DNA of 64,000 nucleotides from Shimia isoporae (lineage in GTDB: Bacteria; Pseudomonadota; Alphaproteobacteria; Rhodobacterales; Rhodobacteraceae): NCBI RefSeq assembly GCF_004346865.1, contig NZ_SMGR01000005.1, forward strand, positions 1-64,000, written 5' to 3'. Position numbers and translations under genes: made by a program. Of this stretch, positions 36,812 through 45,603 are shown piece after piece (within the stretch, counting starts at the first letter, position 1; every line of letters starts with the position of its first letter). Below the pieces are notes generated by a model. The model was not told where the DNA came from. It did no database searches and worked only from the letters and a program-made list of their open reading frames with translations.

Positions 36812-37972
36812 ATGGCTCCCAATGATATTCGCTCCGTCATCGACGGTTTTGATGACGCACGCGCCCGCATGCAGGACATGGCGCGCACTGGTCATGACTT
36901 CGCCGGAGAAGGCGACGCCGTCAAAAATCGGATCAACGCGTTGCACCCCAAACGGCTTTCCCTCACTGTCTCTGATGTGATCGCGGAGACGGACACGTCT
37001 CGAACGCTACGTCTCACGCCTGACGCTGGCAATCTGCCGCCGTTTTTGGCGGGCCAGTATGTGAACGTGTTCGTCAATGTGAACGGCGTGGATACCGCAC
37101 GGCCTTTTGCAATCAGTTCCGCTCCCCAAGACCGCAGCCACTACGACATCACAGTTCGCAAACTGCCCGGGGGCTTCGTCAGCCCTTGGCTTGTCGAAGG
37201 CCTTCAGATTGGTGCGAAAATATCCTCTTCCGGCCCAATGGGATCTTTCTTTGTAAACCCGATCCATCATGGAAAGGACTTGGTGTTTTTGGCGGGGGGC
37301 TCCGGAGTTGCCCCCGCAATAAGTATGATCCGCGACCTCGCTGCACGTCAGACAGGCGCCAAGTTCCACTTGATTTACGGATCGCGGTCCCCGGACGACA
37401 TCATCTTTGAAACGGAGCTTCAAGAGCTCCAGCAAGCCAACGATTTTCTGACGGTTACCAACGTGATTTCCGAACCGCAGGAAGGCTTCAAAGGCCGGAC
37501 GGGTTTCATAGATGCTGCATTTATGACCGAGTTGTGCGGCGACATGTCTGGCAAAACGGTTTACCTCTGTGGACCTCCGGCAATGAACGAAGCCTGTGCA
37601 GCCATGCTGCGGGACATGGGGTTCCCGGACAAACGCCTGCACATAGAAGCAAACGGCCCTCCGGTTGATCCAACATCTCGATCGGGATGGCCGGTTGGCC
37701 TCTCAGCGGAGCATCCGGTGACAGTCACGGTCAAAGGACACGGAAGCTTTGAAACAAAAGCTGGCGAGCCACTTCTAAACGCCCTTGAGAAGGCCGGCTA
37801 CCAAATCGAGAATGCCTGTCGTTCTGGTGAGTGCAGCCTCTGTCGTATCAAAGTTCTTTCTGGCGAGGTTTTCAATCCTTCGGAAGCGAAGTTGCGCCAG
37901 TCCGATCGGCGGTTTGGGTGGGTGCACTCCTGCGTAGCCTATGCGACCACTGACGTGGAAATCCTGATTTGA
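36812..37972 (+). CDS. Ferredoxin reductase-type flavoprotein with C-terminal 2Fe-2S domain
   Basis: This 386-residue electron-transfer protein has an N-terminal helical extension of about 45 residues, an FAD-binding domain with RPFAISSAP, an NAD(P)H domain with FLAGGSGVAPAISMIRDL and YLCGPPAMNEA, and a plant-type 2Fe-2S domain with Cys336, Cys341, Cys344 and Cys374. The layout is that of oxygenase or desaturase reductases such as HCP reductase or phenol hydroxylase reductase. It is two bases after the flavoprotein and almost certainly co-translated, with the flavoprotein as probable electron acceptor. No oxygenase gene is nearby. Confidence 0.9.
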   Translation: MAPNDIRSVIDGFDDARARMQDMARTGHDFAGEGDAVKNRINALHPKRLSLTVSDVIAETDTSRTLRLTPDAGNLPPFLAGQYVNVFVNVNGVDTARPFAISSAPQDRSHYDITVRKLPGGFVSPWLVEGLQIGAKISSSGPMGSFFVNPIHHGKDLVFLAGGSGVAPAISMIRDLAARQTGAKFHLIYGSRSPDDIIFETELQELQQANDFLTVTNVISEPQEGFKGRTGFIDAAFMTELCGDMSGKTVYLCGPPAMNEACAAMLRDMGFPDKRLHIEANGPPVDPTSRSGWPVGLSAEHPVTVTVKGHGSFETKAGEPLLNALEKAGYQIENACRSGECSLCRIKVLSGEVFNPSEAKLRQSDRRFGWVHSCVAYATTDVEILI

Positions 37973-38004
37973 ACCAACTTGCGTCGCCTACTGGCGGCGC
38001 AGTC

Positions 38005-38601
38005 TCACACCCGCTGCTGCGCGTTCATAAAAGTACGCAGGATTCCTTCAACGCCATCTTCCGGCGGTACAATCAACTCCTCGCCGACGAGCGAAGCAAG
38101 TCCGTGAACCATGCCCCAAGCCCCTTGCGACAAGGCCTCGGCGCGACTTGGGTCACTGACCATGCGCTCAAATTCGGCCTTCAAAATGGCATACGGCTTT
38201 GTCGCTTCCCGCTTCAACTCGGAGTGAAAAACCTCGGCTGCCTCATCAGCGCCAGGAGTCATAGTGGACAGCATCAATCGGTAAAGGTTCGCATTATCCA
38301 GGGCGAACTGAACATAGGCAGCCCCAAACAAGAGGACCTGTTCCCGCGGAGACTGGTCAGGCGTGCGGCGGCTTTCCATCGCTTCGGCCAGTTGCCGAAA
38401 TCCCCCTGCACTTATTGCAAGAAGCAACGATCGCTTATCTGGAAAATGTGCGTATGGCGCGGTCCGACTTACACCGACGCGTTCTGCGACAGCCCGCAAC
38501 GAGAGTTTCTCTGCGCCCTGCTCACGCAGAAACGCCGTTCCGGCCGCAACAAGTGCCGCCGACAAATTGCCGTGATGATATGTGCCTGTTTTTTCCGCCA
38601 A
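38005..38601 (-). CDS. TetR family transcriptional regulator
   Basis: This regulator of about 198 residues has a TetR helix-turn-helix near residues 28-50 (SLRAVAERVGVSRTAPYAHF) and a C-terminal ligand/dimerisation domain of the WHG type. A frame open to 38811 would overlap the next gene's promoter and lacks similarity. I place the start at TTG 38601, ten bases after GAGGAGG, which gives normal TetR length. It converges with the 2Fe-2S reductase and diverges from the parvulin gene. A 15-base palindrome upstream suggests autoregulation. Confidence 0.85.
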   Translation of the reverse strand: MAEKTGTYHHGNLSAALVAAGTAFLREQGAEKLSLRAVAERVGVSRTAPYAHFPDKRSLLLAISAGGFRQLAEAMESRRTPDQSPREQVLLFGAAYVQFALDNANLYRLMLSTMTPGADEAAEVFHSELKREATKPYAILKAEFERMVSDPSRAEALSQGAWGMVHGLASLVGEELIVPPEDGVEGILRTFMNAQQRV

Positions 38602-38631
38602 CTTGTTAGAGCCTCCTCGTGGTGCAATCCG

Positions 38632-38646
38632 CTCCGACGTTCGGAG
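38632..38646. promoter_or_regulatory. Palindrome upstream of the TetR gene
   Basis: The perfect dyad CTCCGA-CGT-TCGGAG lies 30 bases ahead of the TetR start and about 140 bases before the parvulin gene. Size and position fit a TetR-dimer autoregulatory operator. It does not resemble the GATAAGAT palindrome at 35239. Confidence 0.5.
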
Positions 38647-38785
38647 TAAATACGCGAATTGGCCTCGAGCGCCAGACAAAACGCTGGGGCAAGCAGCCCC
38701 ACAACGACCGTTCTCGACACTTGCGCCATGGGTCGGACTGTGTTGAGGTTTTAGGGACTTCTCATCGACCAATCCAAAGTCCCAA

Positions 38786-39637
38786 ATGACCATTATCACA
38801 CGACTCCTCAAAGAACCGCTCCTGCACTTTCTGCTGATCGGCGCCGGAATTTTTGTAGTTTTTTACGCGATGAACCCGGCTGCGAAAGAAGAGACTTCAG
38901 ACAAGCGCATCGAGATATCAGAAGCTGAAATGGCGCAGATGGCGCAAAAATTCCAAACAACTTGGCGCCGCCAACCGAACGATGAAGAGCTGACCGTTCT
39001 GATCGACAGCAAGGTGCGTGAACATATTCTCGTTCAAGAAGCTCTGTCTCTTTCCCTTGATCAGAATGATGCCGTTATCCGGCAGAGGCTGGCCCAGAAA
39101 ATGACCTTTCTGATCACCTCGGCTGCGGGCGCTCTCACGCCATCGGAGAGCGACCTGCGTGGGTACTTTGAGGAAAACAGTGAGCAGTATGCGTCGGAGC
39201 CGAAACTGGCTTTCCAGCAAGTATTTCTTGCAGAACAGCAGGATCAGGCAGCTTTCGATGAAGCCTTATCCGCGCTCAATAGCGGCGCTGACCCTGTTTC
39301 AATCGGTCAACGCTCCATGCTGCCCGCAGAAATTCGCCTTTCAACGCGCCCTGCTGTCGACGGTATGTTCGGCCGCGGTGTTTTTGACGCCGTGCTGACC
39401 GCCCCAACTGGAACCTGGCACGGCCCCATACAGTCCGGCTTTGGCTATCACGCCGTGTTTGTCACCGAACTCGTGCAAGGAGAACTACCTGAGTTCGCAG
39501 CCGTACAGGACGCCGTGATCTCAGATTATCGGGAAGGCAAAGCACAGGAACTGACTGAGGAAATCCTCAAGGAACTCCGAGCAAGCTACGATGTCGTCCT
39601 TCCGGATCAGGCCGCGCGGGACGCAATCACACAATGA
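38786..39637 (+). CDS. Membrane-anchored parvulin-type peptidyl-prolyl isomerase
   Basis: This 283-residue protein has one N-terminal membrane anchor (about residues 13-31) and a periplasmic region. It has a SurA/PpiD-like N-domain (about 40-130) and a parvulin-like rotamase region (about 140-245), recognisable by the paired EPKLAFQQVFL and GFGYHAVFVTELVQGE strands. It is weaker than classic PpiC in the catalytic region, so it may act mainly as a chaperone. It overlaps the HupE-like gene by four bases (ATGA), implying coupled expression. Confidence 0.82.
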   Translation: MTIITRLLKEPLLHFLLIGAGIFVVFYAMNPAAKEETSDKRIEISEAEMAQMAQKFQTTWRRQPNDEELTVLIDSKVREHILVQEALSLSLDQNDAVIRQRLAQKMTFLITSAAGALTPSESDLRGYFEENSEQYASEPKLAFQQVFLAEQQDQAAFDEALSALNSGADPVSIGQRSMLPAEIRLSTRPAVDGMFGRGVFDAVLTAPTGTWHGPIQSGFGYHAVFVTELVQGELPEFAAVQDAVISDYREGKAQELTEEILKELRASYDVVLPDQAARDAITQ

Positions 39638-40644
39638 CCGTGAAACGTATCTTTCTCGCGCTTATAGCCCTGACATGGCTGATCCCGAACTCGGCCTTCG
39701 CTCACGCACTGGAACCGGGCTATCTAGAAATCCGCCTCGTCGGCGCTGACAGCTATCGGGTTTTCTGGCGCAAACCCGACGTGCAGAGCGCACCGATGGA
39801 GATTTTTGCGGTCCTGCCCGCACATTGCGAAACGCGCGAAGGTCCCGCGCCCACATCTGACGGCCAAGCTTGGGTATCGGCTTGGGTGACCAATTGCGCC
39901 GGAGGTCTTTCCGGCGGACAGATCCTGATCCGCGGGCTTGAAGCACAGAACACCGACGTTCTTGTACGGTTTCCCGGGCCGGACGGCACCGTCTACACCC
40001 AGCGCCTGACCCCTCTGGAGCCTTCTTTCGAGGTGCCGGTCGATCCGTCTTCGTTTGACGTGATCCGAAGCTACCTTCCGCTCGGGGTCGACCACATTCT
40101 GGAAGGCCTTGACCATCTGCTGTTTGTTTTCGCTTTGCTGCTTCTCATCTCTGATCGCTGGCGGCTTGTCGGGGCAATTACTGCATTCACAGTTGCGCAC
40201 TCCATCACGATGGCCGCTGCAACTTTGGGATGGGTCGCGCTCCCGGGGCCTCCGGTTGAGGCCGTTATTGCCCTTTCGATCATGTTCCTCGCGTCTGAAC
40301 TACGCCACAAAGGCGGGCAGGACATGCGATTGTCCGAACGCTATCCGTGGACCGTGTCCTTCTCCTTCGGTTTGCTACATGGCTTTGGTTTTGCAGGCGC
40401 ACTTCGTGACATCGGCTTGCCTCAAACCGACATTCCTCTCGCCCTTCTGTCGTTCAACCTCGGGGTCGAAATTGGCCAACTGATCTTCGTCGCCGCCGTT
40501 CTGGTCACCGCAACAATCCTGCGCCGCCTTGTCCCATGGGCTGTGGCGTGGGTACGCCCCGGCACACCTCTTTGGATACTGAGCGTCTACGCCATCGGCG
40601 GCGTATCGGCCTACTGGTTCATAGACAGGGTATCGGGGTTCTGA
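39634..40644 (+). CDS. HupE/UreJ-like membrane protein
   Basis: This 336-residue protein has a signal peptide ending NSAFA, an extracytoplasmic domain of about 130 residues, then about six to seven membrane helices. The signatures DHILEGLDHLLFVFALLLL, FTVAHSITMAAATLG and GLLHGFGFAGAL are those of the HupE/UreJ_2 family, some of whose members are nickel/cobalt permeases. The extra N-terminal domain is typical of the second subfamily of unknown cargo. The gene is coupled to the parvulin gene and converges with the DUF3604 gene, so metal supply to that putative metalloenzyme is a possible role. Confidence 0.85.
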   Translation: MTVKRIFLALIALTWLIPNSAFAHALEPGYLEIRLVGADSYRVFWRKPDVQSAPMEIFAVLPAHCETREGPAPTSDGQAWVSAWVTNCAGGLSGGQILIRGLEAQNTDVLVRFPGPDGTVYTQRLTPLEPSFEVPVDPSSFDVIRSYLPLGVDHILEGLDHLLFVFALLLLISDRWRLVGAITAFTVAHSITMAAATLGWVALPGPPVEAVIALSIMFLASELRHKGGQDMRLSERYPWTVSFSFGLLHGFGFAGALRDIGLPQTDIPLALLSFNLGVEIGQLIFVAAVLVTATILRRLVPWAVAWVRPGTPLWILSVYAIGGVSAYWFIDRVSGF

Positions 40645-40662
40645 AACATCACCCCAAACGTG

Positions 40663-40695
40663 AAAACGGCCGCTCAACGCGGCCGTTTTGTTTTT
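40663..40695. terminator. Bidirectional terminator between hupE-like and DUF3604 genes
   Basis: An 11-base-pair stem (AAAACGGCCGC / GCGGCCGTTTT) with a five-base loop and flanking T/A-runs, including GTTTTT on the plus strand, lies between two convergent stops at 40644 and 40712. It should stop transcription from both sides. Confidence 0.88.
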
Positions 40696-40711
40696 GGGTT
40701 GTTGGCTCCAA

Positions 40712-42634
40712 TCAGCCTTCTGGCGTGTACCAGATCGGCGACGTGTAGGCGCGTTCCTGACCGATAAGCTCTGCGCCTTCCGGGATTTCGGCACCAAGGC
40801 GAACCTTGTCATATACCACCCAGCGCGGGGTCGGAATTTCCAGAACCCGCACGTAATAGAACGCGCGCTCAGCAGGATCGAAATCCGGGTCAGTCCAGAT
40901 TGCGGTCAACTCCGAAGCACCGATTGTGTTGGTCCAAGTTGCCGCCTCAAGATCGACGGTGTTGCCAACCGCAGGCACTTTTCCATTCGCGTCCGGTTCG
41001 CGATCACCAGACCACGCAACATCATAGACCTTTTCTTGCAGTGTGCCATCGGCCTCAAGCCAGCCTTTGACAACCTGAACACGGTCCAGATTGGCACCGA
41101 TCGGATCGCGCAAAGCAATGATCATGAAGTTGGGCGCGTCGGACGTTTGGGCTCCAAGGTCACCGCCCATCGGAGCGCCTTTCTCGTACCCGATAAAGGC
41201 TGGCGCGCGCGAGCGCAAATCGTCGTCCTCAAACTCCCAGCCCCCGAAGAAACGCACGGTCATGCGGGGACCGGTCGTCGCATAGGTTTCTTTTCGCTTC
41301 ATCGCGTCAAAGATTTCGCGCCGGGTGTTATTCTTGGCCCACACACCGGTATAGCCCGACGCCAGAAGGCGATAGCCTTCAATTTCGCCAAGGTCGGACT
41401 TCACGAACGGGTGGTTCATGCGCGTGGCACTCGGCTCCACGGACGTGGACTTGCCAAAGAAGTTTTCTTCTTCGGCTGTGGCCAGCGCGGTATGGCTGTC
41501 AGTCGCAGCGCCGATACCGAATTTGTATGGGTTAACGCCCAGCTTTTGCTCAAGAAGCAAGCCTTGTTTCAGCGCCTCACGCGCGTACTCCCGCGACAAC
41601 ATATCGTCGGTCTTCAACTCGGTGATGTCGAGGTTGCCAACATCCCAGTTCTCATAGTCCGCAAACTCGTCATCCGGAGACAGATACGGGTGCGCTTCAC
41701 CATCCCCCTTGATCTGGGTGATCTCGTAGTGCGGCTCCCATTTGGCGCGCAACTTGACGTATTCTTCGTCCACCTTGCCACCATGATATGTGTCCTCGGT
41801 CGGGAACATCCAGCCGTTTGACAGGTTGCCGTTGTGGGCAAAAGCCATCGCGGTGCCGCCAGTGCGCTCCTCGTAATCTTCAAGCCACTGCCAAAGGTAG
41901 AACGGATCGGTGTCGCCAAAAGGCGCCTGTGTCACAGGCGGCGACACCTGTAACGCAGAATTGGCACCATCGCGCAGCATGACATTCCGGTGCAGGTTGA
42001 AACCCTTTGGCACAGAGGTCCATTCAAAGCCGATGAAGGCCGTGAAGTGGCCCGGCTCGTTGGCATCTTCTGCTGCATCAACAATGCGTTCCCAAACGCG
42101 GTCATAGGCTTGAGCGCCAGTGCTGTAAGACGTGAGGAAACTCTCCGGAAGTGTGCCTTGAGTGAACGACGTGATCAAATCAACGGCTGCAACCCCCGCA
42201 GCGGCGCCACCCTCAAGGAACCCCGCGTACCACTCGCGTCCCTTCTCTTCGGCAAGAACATTCGGTGCACCGTTCTGAAGATCGATCGCAAAACCCATCA
42301 GGTCGGTGTGATCGGTCAAAACCATCCAATCGAGCGGCCGCCCCAGCTTGACCGGCAAGCCCGTTGAAGAAATGATTTCTTCGCCTTTGGCCAGTTTCCA
42401 GGCATCCTCAGGCCCAAGCGTGTTACCAAACAAGCCAGCGTCCAGTGACATACCCGTATGGACGTGGGTATCACCCCAAAAAACGTTGCTCGGGAACGAG
42501 CGTTTGGCGTAAGGCGAGTAGGTTTTGCCCGGATAAAGGGTTTCAAACTGTTCAGGATCGGCTGCGCCTCCATCGGCCCAAACCGGTGTCGCCAAAATGG
42601 ACGAACACAGCAACAAAGCGCTCAGTCTTTTCAT
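40712..42634 (-). CDS. DUF3604 family exported protein (PHP-like metallohydrolase)
   Basis: This 640-residue protein starts at 42634 ([12 protein letters not shown]) with GGGAG upstream. The signal peptide ends PVWADGG. The N-terminal [16 protein letters not shown] and the later VLTDHTD recall the metal-binding HxH and H motifs of PHP-type phosphoesterases. The rest is the long DUF3604 region, including [16 protein letters not shown] and [20 protein letters not shown]. No activity is established in what I know of the family. It converges with the HupE-like gene, and an exported unknown gene starts divergently 220 bases away. Confidence 0.85.
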   Translation of the reverse strand: MKRLSALLLCSSILATPVWADGGAADPEQFETLYPGKTYSPYAKRSFPSNVFWGDTHVHTGMSLDAGLFGNTLGPEDAWKLAKGEEIISSTGLPVKLGRPLDWMVLTDHTDLMGFAIDLQNGAPNVLAEEKGREWYAGFLEGGAAAGVAAVDLITSFTQGTLPESFLTSYSTGAQAYDRVWERIVDAAEDANEPGHFTAFIGFEWTSVPKGFNLHRNVMLRDGANSALQVSPPVTQAPFGDTDPFYLWQWLEDYEERTGGTAMAFAHNGNLSNGWMFPTEDTYHGGKVDEEYVKLRAKWEPHYEITQIKGDGEAHPYLSPDDEFADYENWDVGNLDITELKTDDMLSREYAREALKQGLLLEQKLGVNPYKFGIGAATDSHTALATAEEENFFGKSTSVEPSATRMNHPFVKSDLGEIEGYRLLASGYTGVWAKNNTRREIFDAMKRKETYATTGPRMTVRFFGGWEFEDDDLRSRAPAFIGYEKGAPMGGDLGAQTSDAPNFMIIALRDPIGANLDRVQVVKGWLEADGTLQEKVYDVAWSGDREPDANGKVPAVGNTVDLEAATWTNTIGASELTAIWTDPDFDPAERAFYYVRVLEIPTPRWVVYDKVRLGAEIPEGAELIGQERAYTSPIWYTPEG

Positions 42635-42854
42635 AATCCGTCTCCCAAAAAACAAATCTCTCAATACCGACCAACATGGCCGCACCTCGGAACCCTACCA
42701 CGTAAATTGCTGGTGTCAGGGAAAAATTTTCTCTCATCCCGCCTCGCACCGTGAACGTATTTGGCCCATAGTGCACTGGACTTTCAGCGACCGTTCTCGT
42801 TTCAGGTTAGGGTGAGTACGGCTGTTAAAAGAATTGGATTGATTTGGGCGACAC

Positions 42855-43841
42855 ATGAAAAACCTCGCAAAATCCATATGTTTAGCGACCTTGCTGCTGG
42901 CGACTCCAGCGCTGCCTTGCGCTTTTCACGGCTACACTCCAGTTCCCACACTTGTTGAAAAACTGATCGACAGCAGCGACATCGTTCTGGCTCGCCCATC
43001 CCCGCAAAATCTTTTCCGGTTCACCCCTGTTGAGGTTCTTCGCGGCGAAGTTTTAATGGACGAAATTCCCCATCTTGTGGACAGCGCTACAAGGCGGCGT
43101 ATCGCAAACAAACCCGAAGACCGCGTCCTCTTTGCCAAAAACGCACTGACAGGCGAATGGACACGCCTCGCCTACATAGATGGCGACATGGACGATGCTC
43201 TTCGCGAAATCATGCAACGGCTGCCGGACTGGCGCGACGGAGAATTGGAAAGCCGTGCCGCCTACTTTTCGACCTTGCTCGGACACGACAATGCGGCCCT
43301 GAATACCCTTGCCCTACGAGAGCTGGATCTTCTGGATTACGGGACCTTCCGTGCCCTGTCGCTCCAGATCGACGCGGCGCGACTTCAATCCCGGCTGAAC
43401 ATATTGACCGAACTGGACCTCCAACCGATCCGCGTACTGTTGCTCGGTCTAAGCGATCAACAAGGGATGACCGATTTTTTCCGAGAAGGCGTCCGGCTTC
43501 ACGCCAAAAGCGACGGTCCAATGATCGGCGCATATGGACTTGCGCTGCTGGAATATCAGGGAGCAGCAGCCGTGGAGTGGATCGTACAGCGACAACTCGC
43601 GCCTCAAGCGCTACCAGCCCAGGCCCGCAGCACGCTCGTGGCGGCCATGGCCATTCACCATGAGGTCGGAGCCGCCGAAACGTCCGTGGCAATTCGCGAC
43701 GCTCTTGCGCGCGCCGTCGTTGTTGACCGCGAACTTGCCTCGTTGGTTAACCTGCACTTCAACCTGATGCTGGATGAAACCGAAACCAAAGACCTCGGCC
43801 TGGAAGTCGTTCTGGCTCTGACCACCGTTTCCAGTAACTGA
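42855..43841 (+). CDS. Exported protein of unknown function
   Basis: This 328-residue protein has a signal peptide (about residues 1-21, ending PALPCA) and possibly a lipid-type or disulfide cysteine at 22. The N-terminal part (DSSDIVLARPSPQNLFRFTPVEVLRGE) resembles the short beta domain found in proteins that mention a tissue-inhibitor-like fold. The rest is helical and leucine-rich with HEAT-like character. I do not recognise the family. It is divergent from the DUF3604 gene and may be part of the same envelope module. Confidence 0.75.
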   Translation: MKNLAKSICLATLLLATPALPCAFHGYTPVPTLVEKLIDSSDIVLARPSPQNLFRFTPVEVLRGEVLMDEIPHLVDSATRRRIANKPEDRVLFAKNALTGEWTRLAYIDGDMDDALREIMQRLPDWRDGELESRAAYFSTLLGHDNAALNTLALRELDLLDYGTFRALSLQIDAARLQSRLNILTELDLQPIRVLLLGLSDQQGMTDFFREGVRLHAKSDGPMIGAYGLALLEYQGAAAVEWIVQRQLAPQALPAQARSTLVAAMAIHHEVGAAETSVAIRDALARAVVVDRELASLVNLHFNLMLDETETKDLGLEVVLALTTVSSN

Positions 43842-44198
43842 CCGCCTGCTCCTCCGACGGCTCTAGAACTGCGCTCTCAGCTGGGTTTTCTGCACTTTAC
43901 CCATCGAGTTGCGTGGCAATGCCTCCGACACTTCAGGCCTGAGAGGACGTTTGAATCGCGCCTGCCCGCCCCTCTTTGTGAAAGCTTTTACCGCCCCCAC
44001 GATAGCCGCACAAAACATACGATCCCAAAGAATCGCAGACCGTGTAATCGATACAAAAACCCTGCGTATTTTGATTTTTAGCGCGATTTTTAGCAGAATA
44101 GTACACAGGCATGGTAAAAACATACTAGCGACCCGGCGTCAGCTTTCGCCACCCTAAGAGGGTCTTGTCCAAATCCGGGCAACGATTGGGAGGAAATT
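43842..44198. promoter_or_regulatory. Gap before the polyol operon: gene remnant and promoter
   Basis: This 357-base interval holds the ligase remnant (43863-44006, minus strand) and then an AT-rich stretch with a tandem repeat GATTTTTAGC at 44073-44082 and 44085-44094, 12 bases apart. The smoE promoter should lie between 44060 and 44190. smoE itself has GGGAGGA just before its ATG. Confidence 0.55.
43863..44006 (-). pseudogene. C-terminal remnant of an acyl-CoA/malonyl-CoA synthetase
   Basis: About 47 residues before a stop read like the last part of an ANL ligase: ARFKRPLR, then EALPRNSMGKVQKTQLR, which carries the conserved catalytic lysine region (PRNxMGKVQK is typical of malonyl-CoA synthetase). 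Upstream of that the frame loses all similarity and no start or adenylation domain exists. This is therefore a decayed 3-prime end, left by a deletion. Confidence 0.75.
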
Positions 44199-45482
44199 AT
44201 GAACAAACTGAAGACGACCTTTCTGGGCCTGTCTATGTGCGCTGCCAGCGCGCTGACCGCCCATGCACAAGAACTCACTATCGCGATCGTGAACAACGGT
44301 CACATGATCAACATGCAGAAAGTGGCCGAGGCGTACACCGCAGACACCGGCGTAAAGCTGAACTGGGTTTCGCTGGAAGAAGGTGTTCTGCGAGAGCAAG
44401 TCACATCGGACACCGCAACCGGTGGCGGCCAGTATGACATCATCAACATCGGCATGCAGGAAGCGCCCATTTGGGGTGCTGCCGGCTGGATCGAACCTCT
44501 GGAGTTCGGTGCCGAGTATGACATCGACGACATGCTGCCCGCGATCCGTAATGGCCTGAGCCACGAAGGCACTCTTTATGCCGCCCCGTTCTACGGCGAA
44601 AGCTCGATGGTCATGTACCGCAAGGACCTTACAGACGCAGCGGGTGTGTCGATTGCCGACAACGACAGCTGGGACAACATCAAGGCCGCCGCGATGGCAA
44701 TCCACAATCCTGACGCCGGTGTCTACGGCGCCTGCTTGCGCGGCAAGCCGGGCTGGGGTGACAACATGGCCTTCATCACGACCGTCGTAAACTCATTTGG
44801 CGGCGCGTGGTTTGACAAGGACATGCGTCCGACGATCGACTCCGACGAATGGCGCGCAGCCATCAACTTCTATGTTGATCTGCTCGGCAACTACGGTCCT
44901 CCGGGCTCCGAAGGCAACTCCTTCAACGAAATCCTGGCGCTCTACAACGAAGGCAAATGCGGCATGTGGATTGATGCCACAATCGCGGCCTCCTTCCTCG
45001 AAGTCGACGGTGTGGCATACGCTCAATCGCCGAACGCGGGCAACCCAGTAGGTGCAAACTGGCTCTGGGCTTGGGCAATGGCGGTTCCTGCCGGTTCCCC
45101 GAACTCTGATGAAGCCAAGAAGTTCATCGAATGGGCAACCTCCAAGGACTACATCAAAGCCGTGGCAATGCACCCTGAATTCGGTTGGGGCTCTGTGCCG
45201 ACCGGTACGCGTGCCTCCACATACGCCTATCCTGAGTTCAAGGCAGCAGCGGCCTTCGCCGGCGCCGAAATGGCGGCCATTGAAAGCGCAGCTCCAGAGG
45301 CAACGGACCTGAAACCATACGTAGGTGTGCAGTTCGCCGCGATCCCAGAATTCCCGGAAGTCGGCTCCGCTGTCGCACAGGAAATGGCTGCAGCTCTGTC
45401 CGGTGCGAAGTCTGTTGATGACGCTCTCGCAGCATCTCAGGCCGCAGCAGACGCGATCATGTCCGAGGCGGGTTACTACTAA
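44199..45482 (+). CDS. smoE: Polyol ABC transporter substrate-binding protein (SmoE-like)
   Basis: This is a 427-residue type-1 (MalE-like) binding protein with a signal peptide ending LTAHA, then QELTIAIVNNGHMINMQK. NAWLP-like loops and DNMAFITTVVNSFGGAWF are typical of the sorbitol/mannitol binding group. The neighbours (two permeases, SDR, mannitol dehydrogenase, ATPase) identify the cargo as a hexitol such as sorbitol or mannitol. The start has GGGAGGAAATT before ATG. Confidence 0.9.
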   Translation: MNKLKTTFLGLSMCAASALTAHAQELTIAIVNNGHMINMQKVAEAYTADTGVKLNWVSLEEGVLREQVTSDTATGGGQYDIINIGMQEAPIWGAAGWIEPLEFGAEYDIDDMLPAIRNGLSHEGTLYAAPFYGESSMVMYRKDLTDAAGVSIADNDSWDNIKAAAMAIHNPDAGVYGACLRGKPGWGDNMAFITTVVNSFGGAWFDKDMRPTIDSDEWRAAINFYVDLLGNYGPPGSEGNSFNEILALYNEGKCGMWIDATIAASFLEVDGVAYAQSPNAGNPVGANWLWAWAMAVPAGSPNSDEAKKFIEWATSKDYIKAVAMHPEFGWGSVPTGTRASTYAYPEFKAAAAFAGAEMAAIESAAPEATDLKPYVGVQFAAIPEFPEVGSAVAQEMAAALSGAKSVDDALAASQAAADAIMSEAGYY

Positions 45483-45497
45483 CCCCCTCCTCCCCGG

Positions 45498-45529
45498 GAA
45501 AGGCCTGACACCCCTCTGTTGGGCCTTTC
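45498..45529 (+). terminator. Hairpin between smoE and smoF
   Basis: An eight-base-pair stem (GAAAGGCC / GGCCTTTC) with a 16-base loop begins 15 bases after the smoE stop. It has no strong T-run and probably raises binding-protein mRNA over the rest of the operon. Confidence 0.65.
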
Positions 45530-45603
45530 TCCCTCATCTCTGATTTTCCCGTCAATTTGGTCCCTGATCTATCGGTCAAACCCCTTCGGATTACCCCAGC
45601 CTC

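Noticed and set aside
40688-41821. 377-codon plus-strand open frame opposite DUF3604
   Set aside because: It starts in the terminator region and is antisense to a protein with a signal peptide and family motifs.
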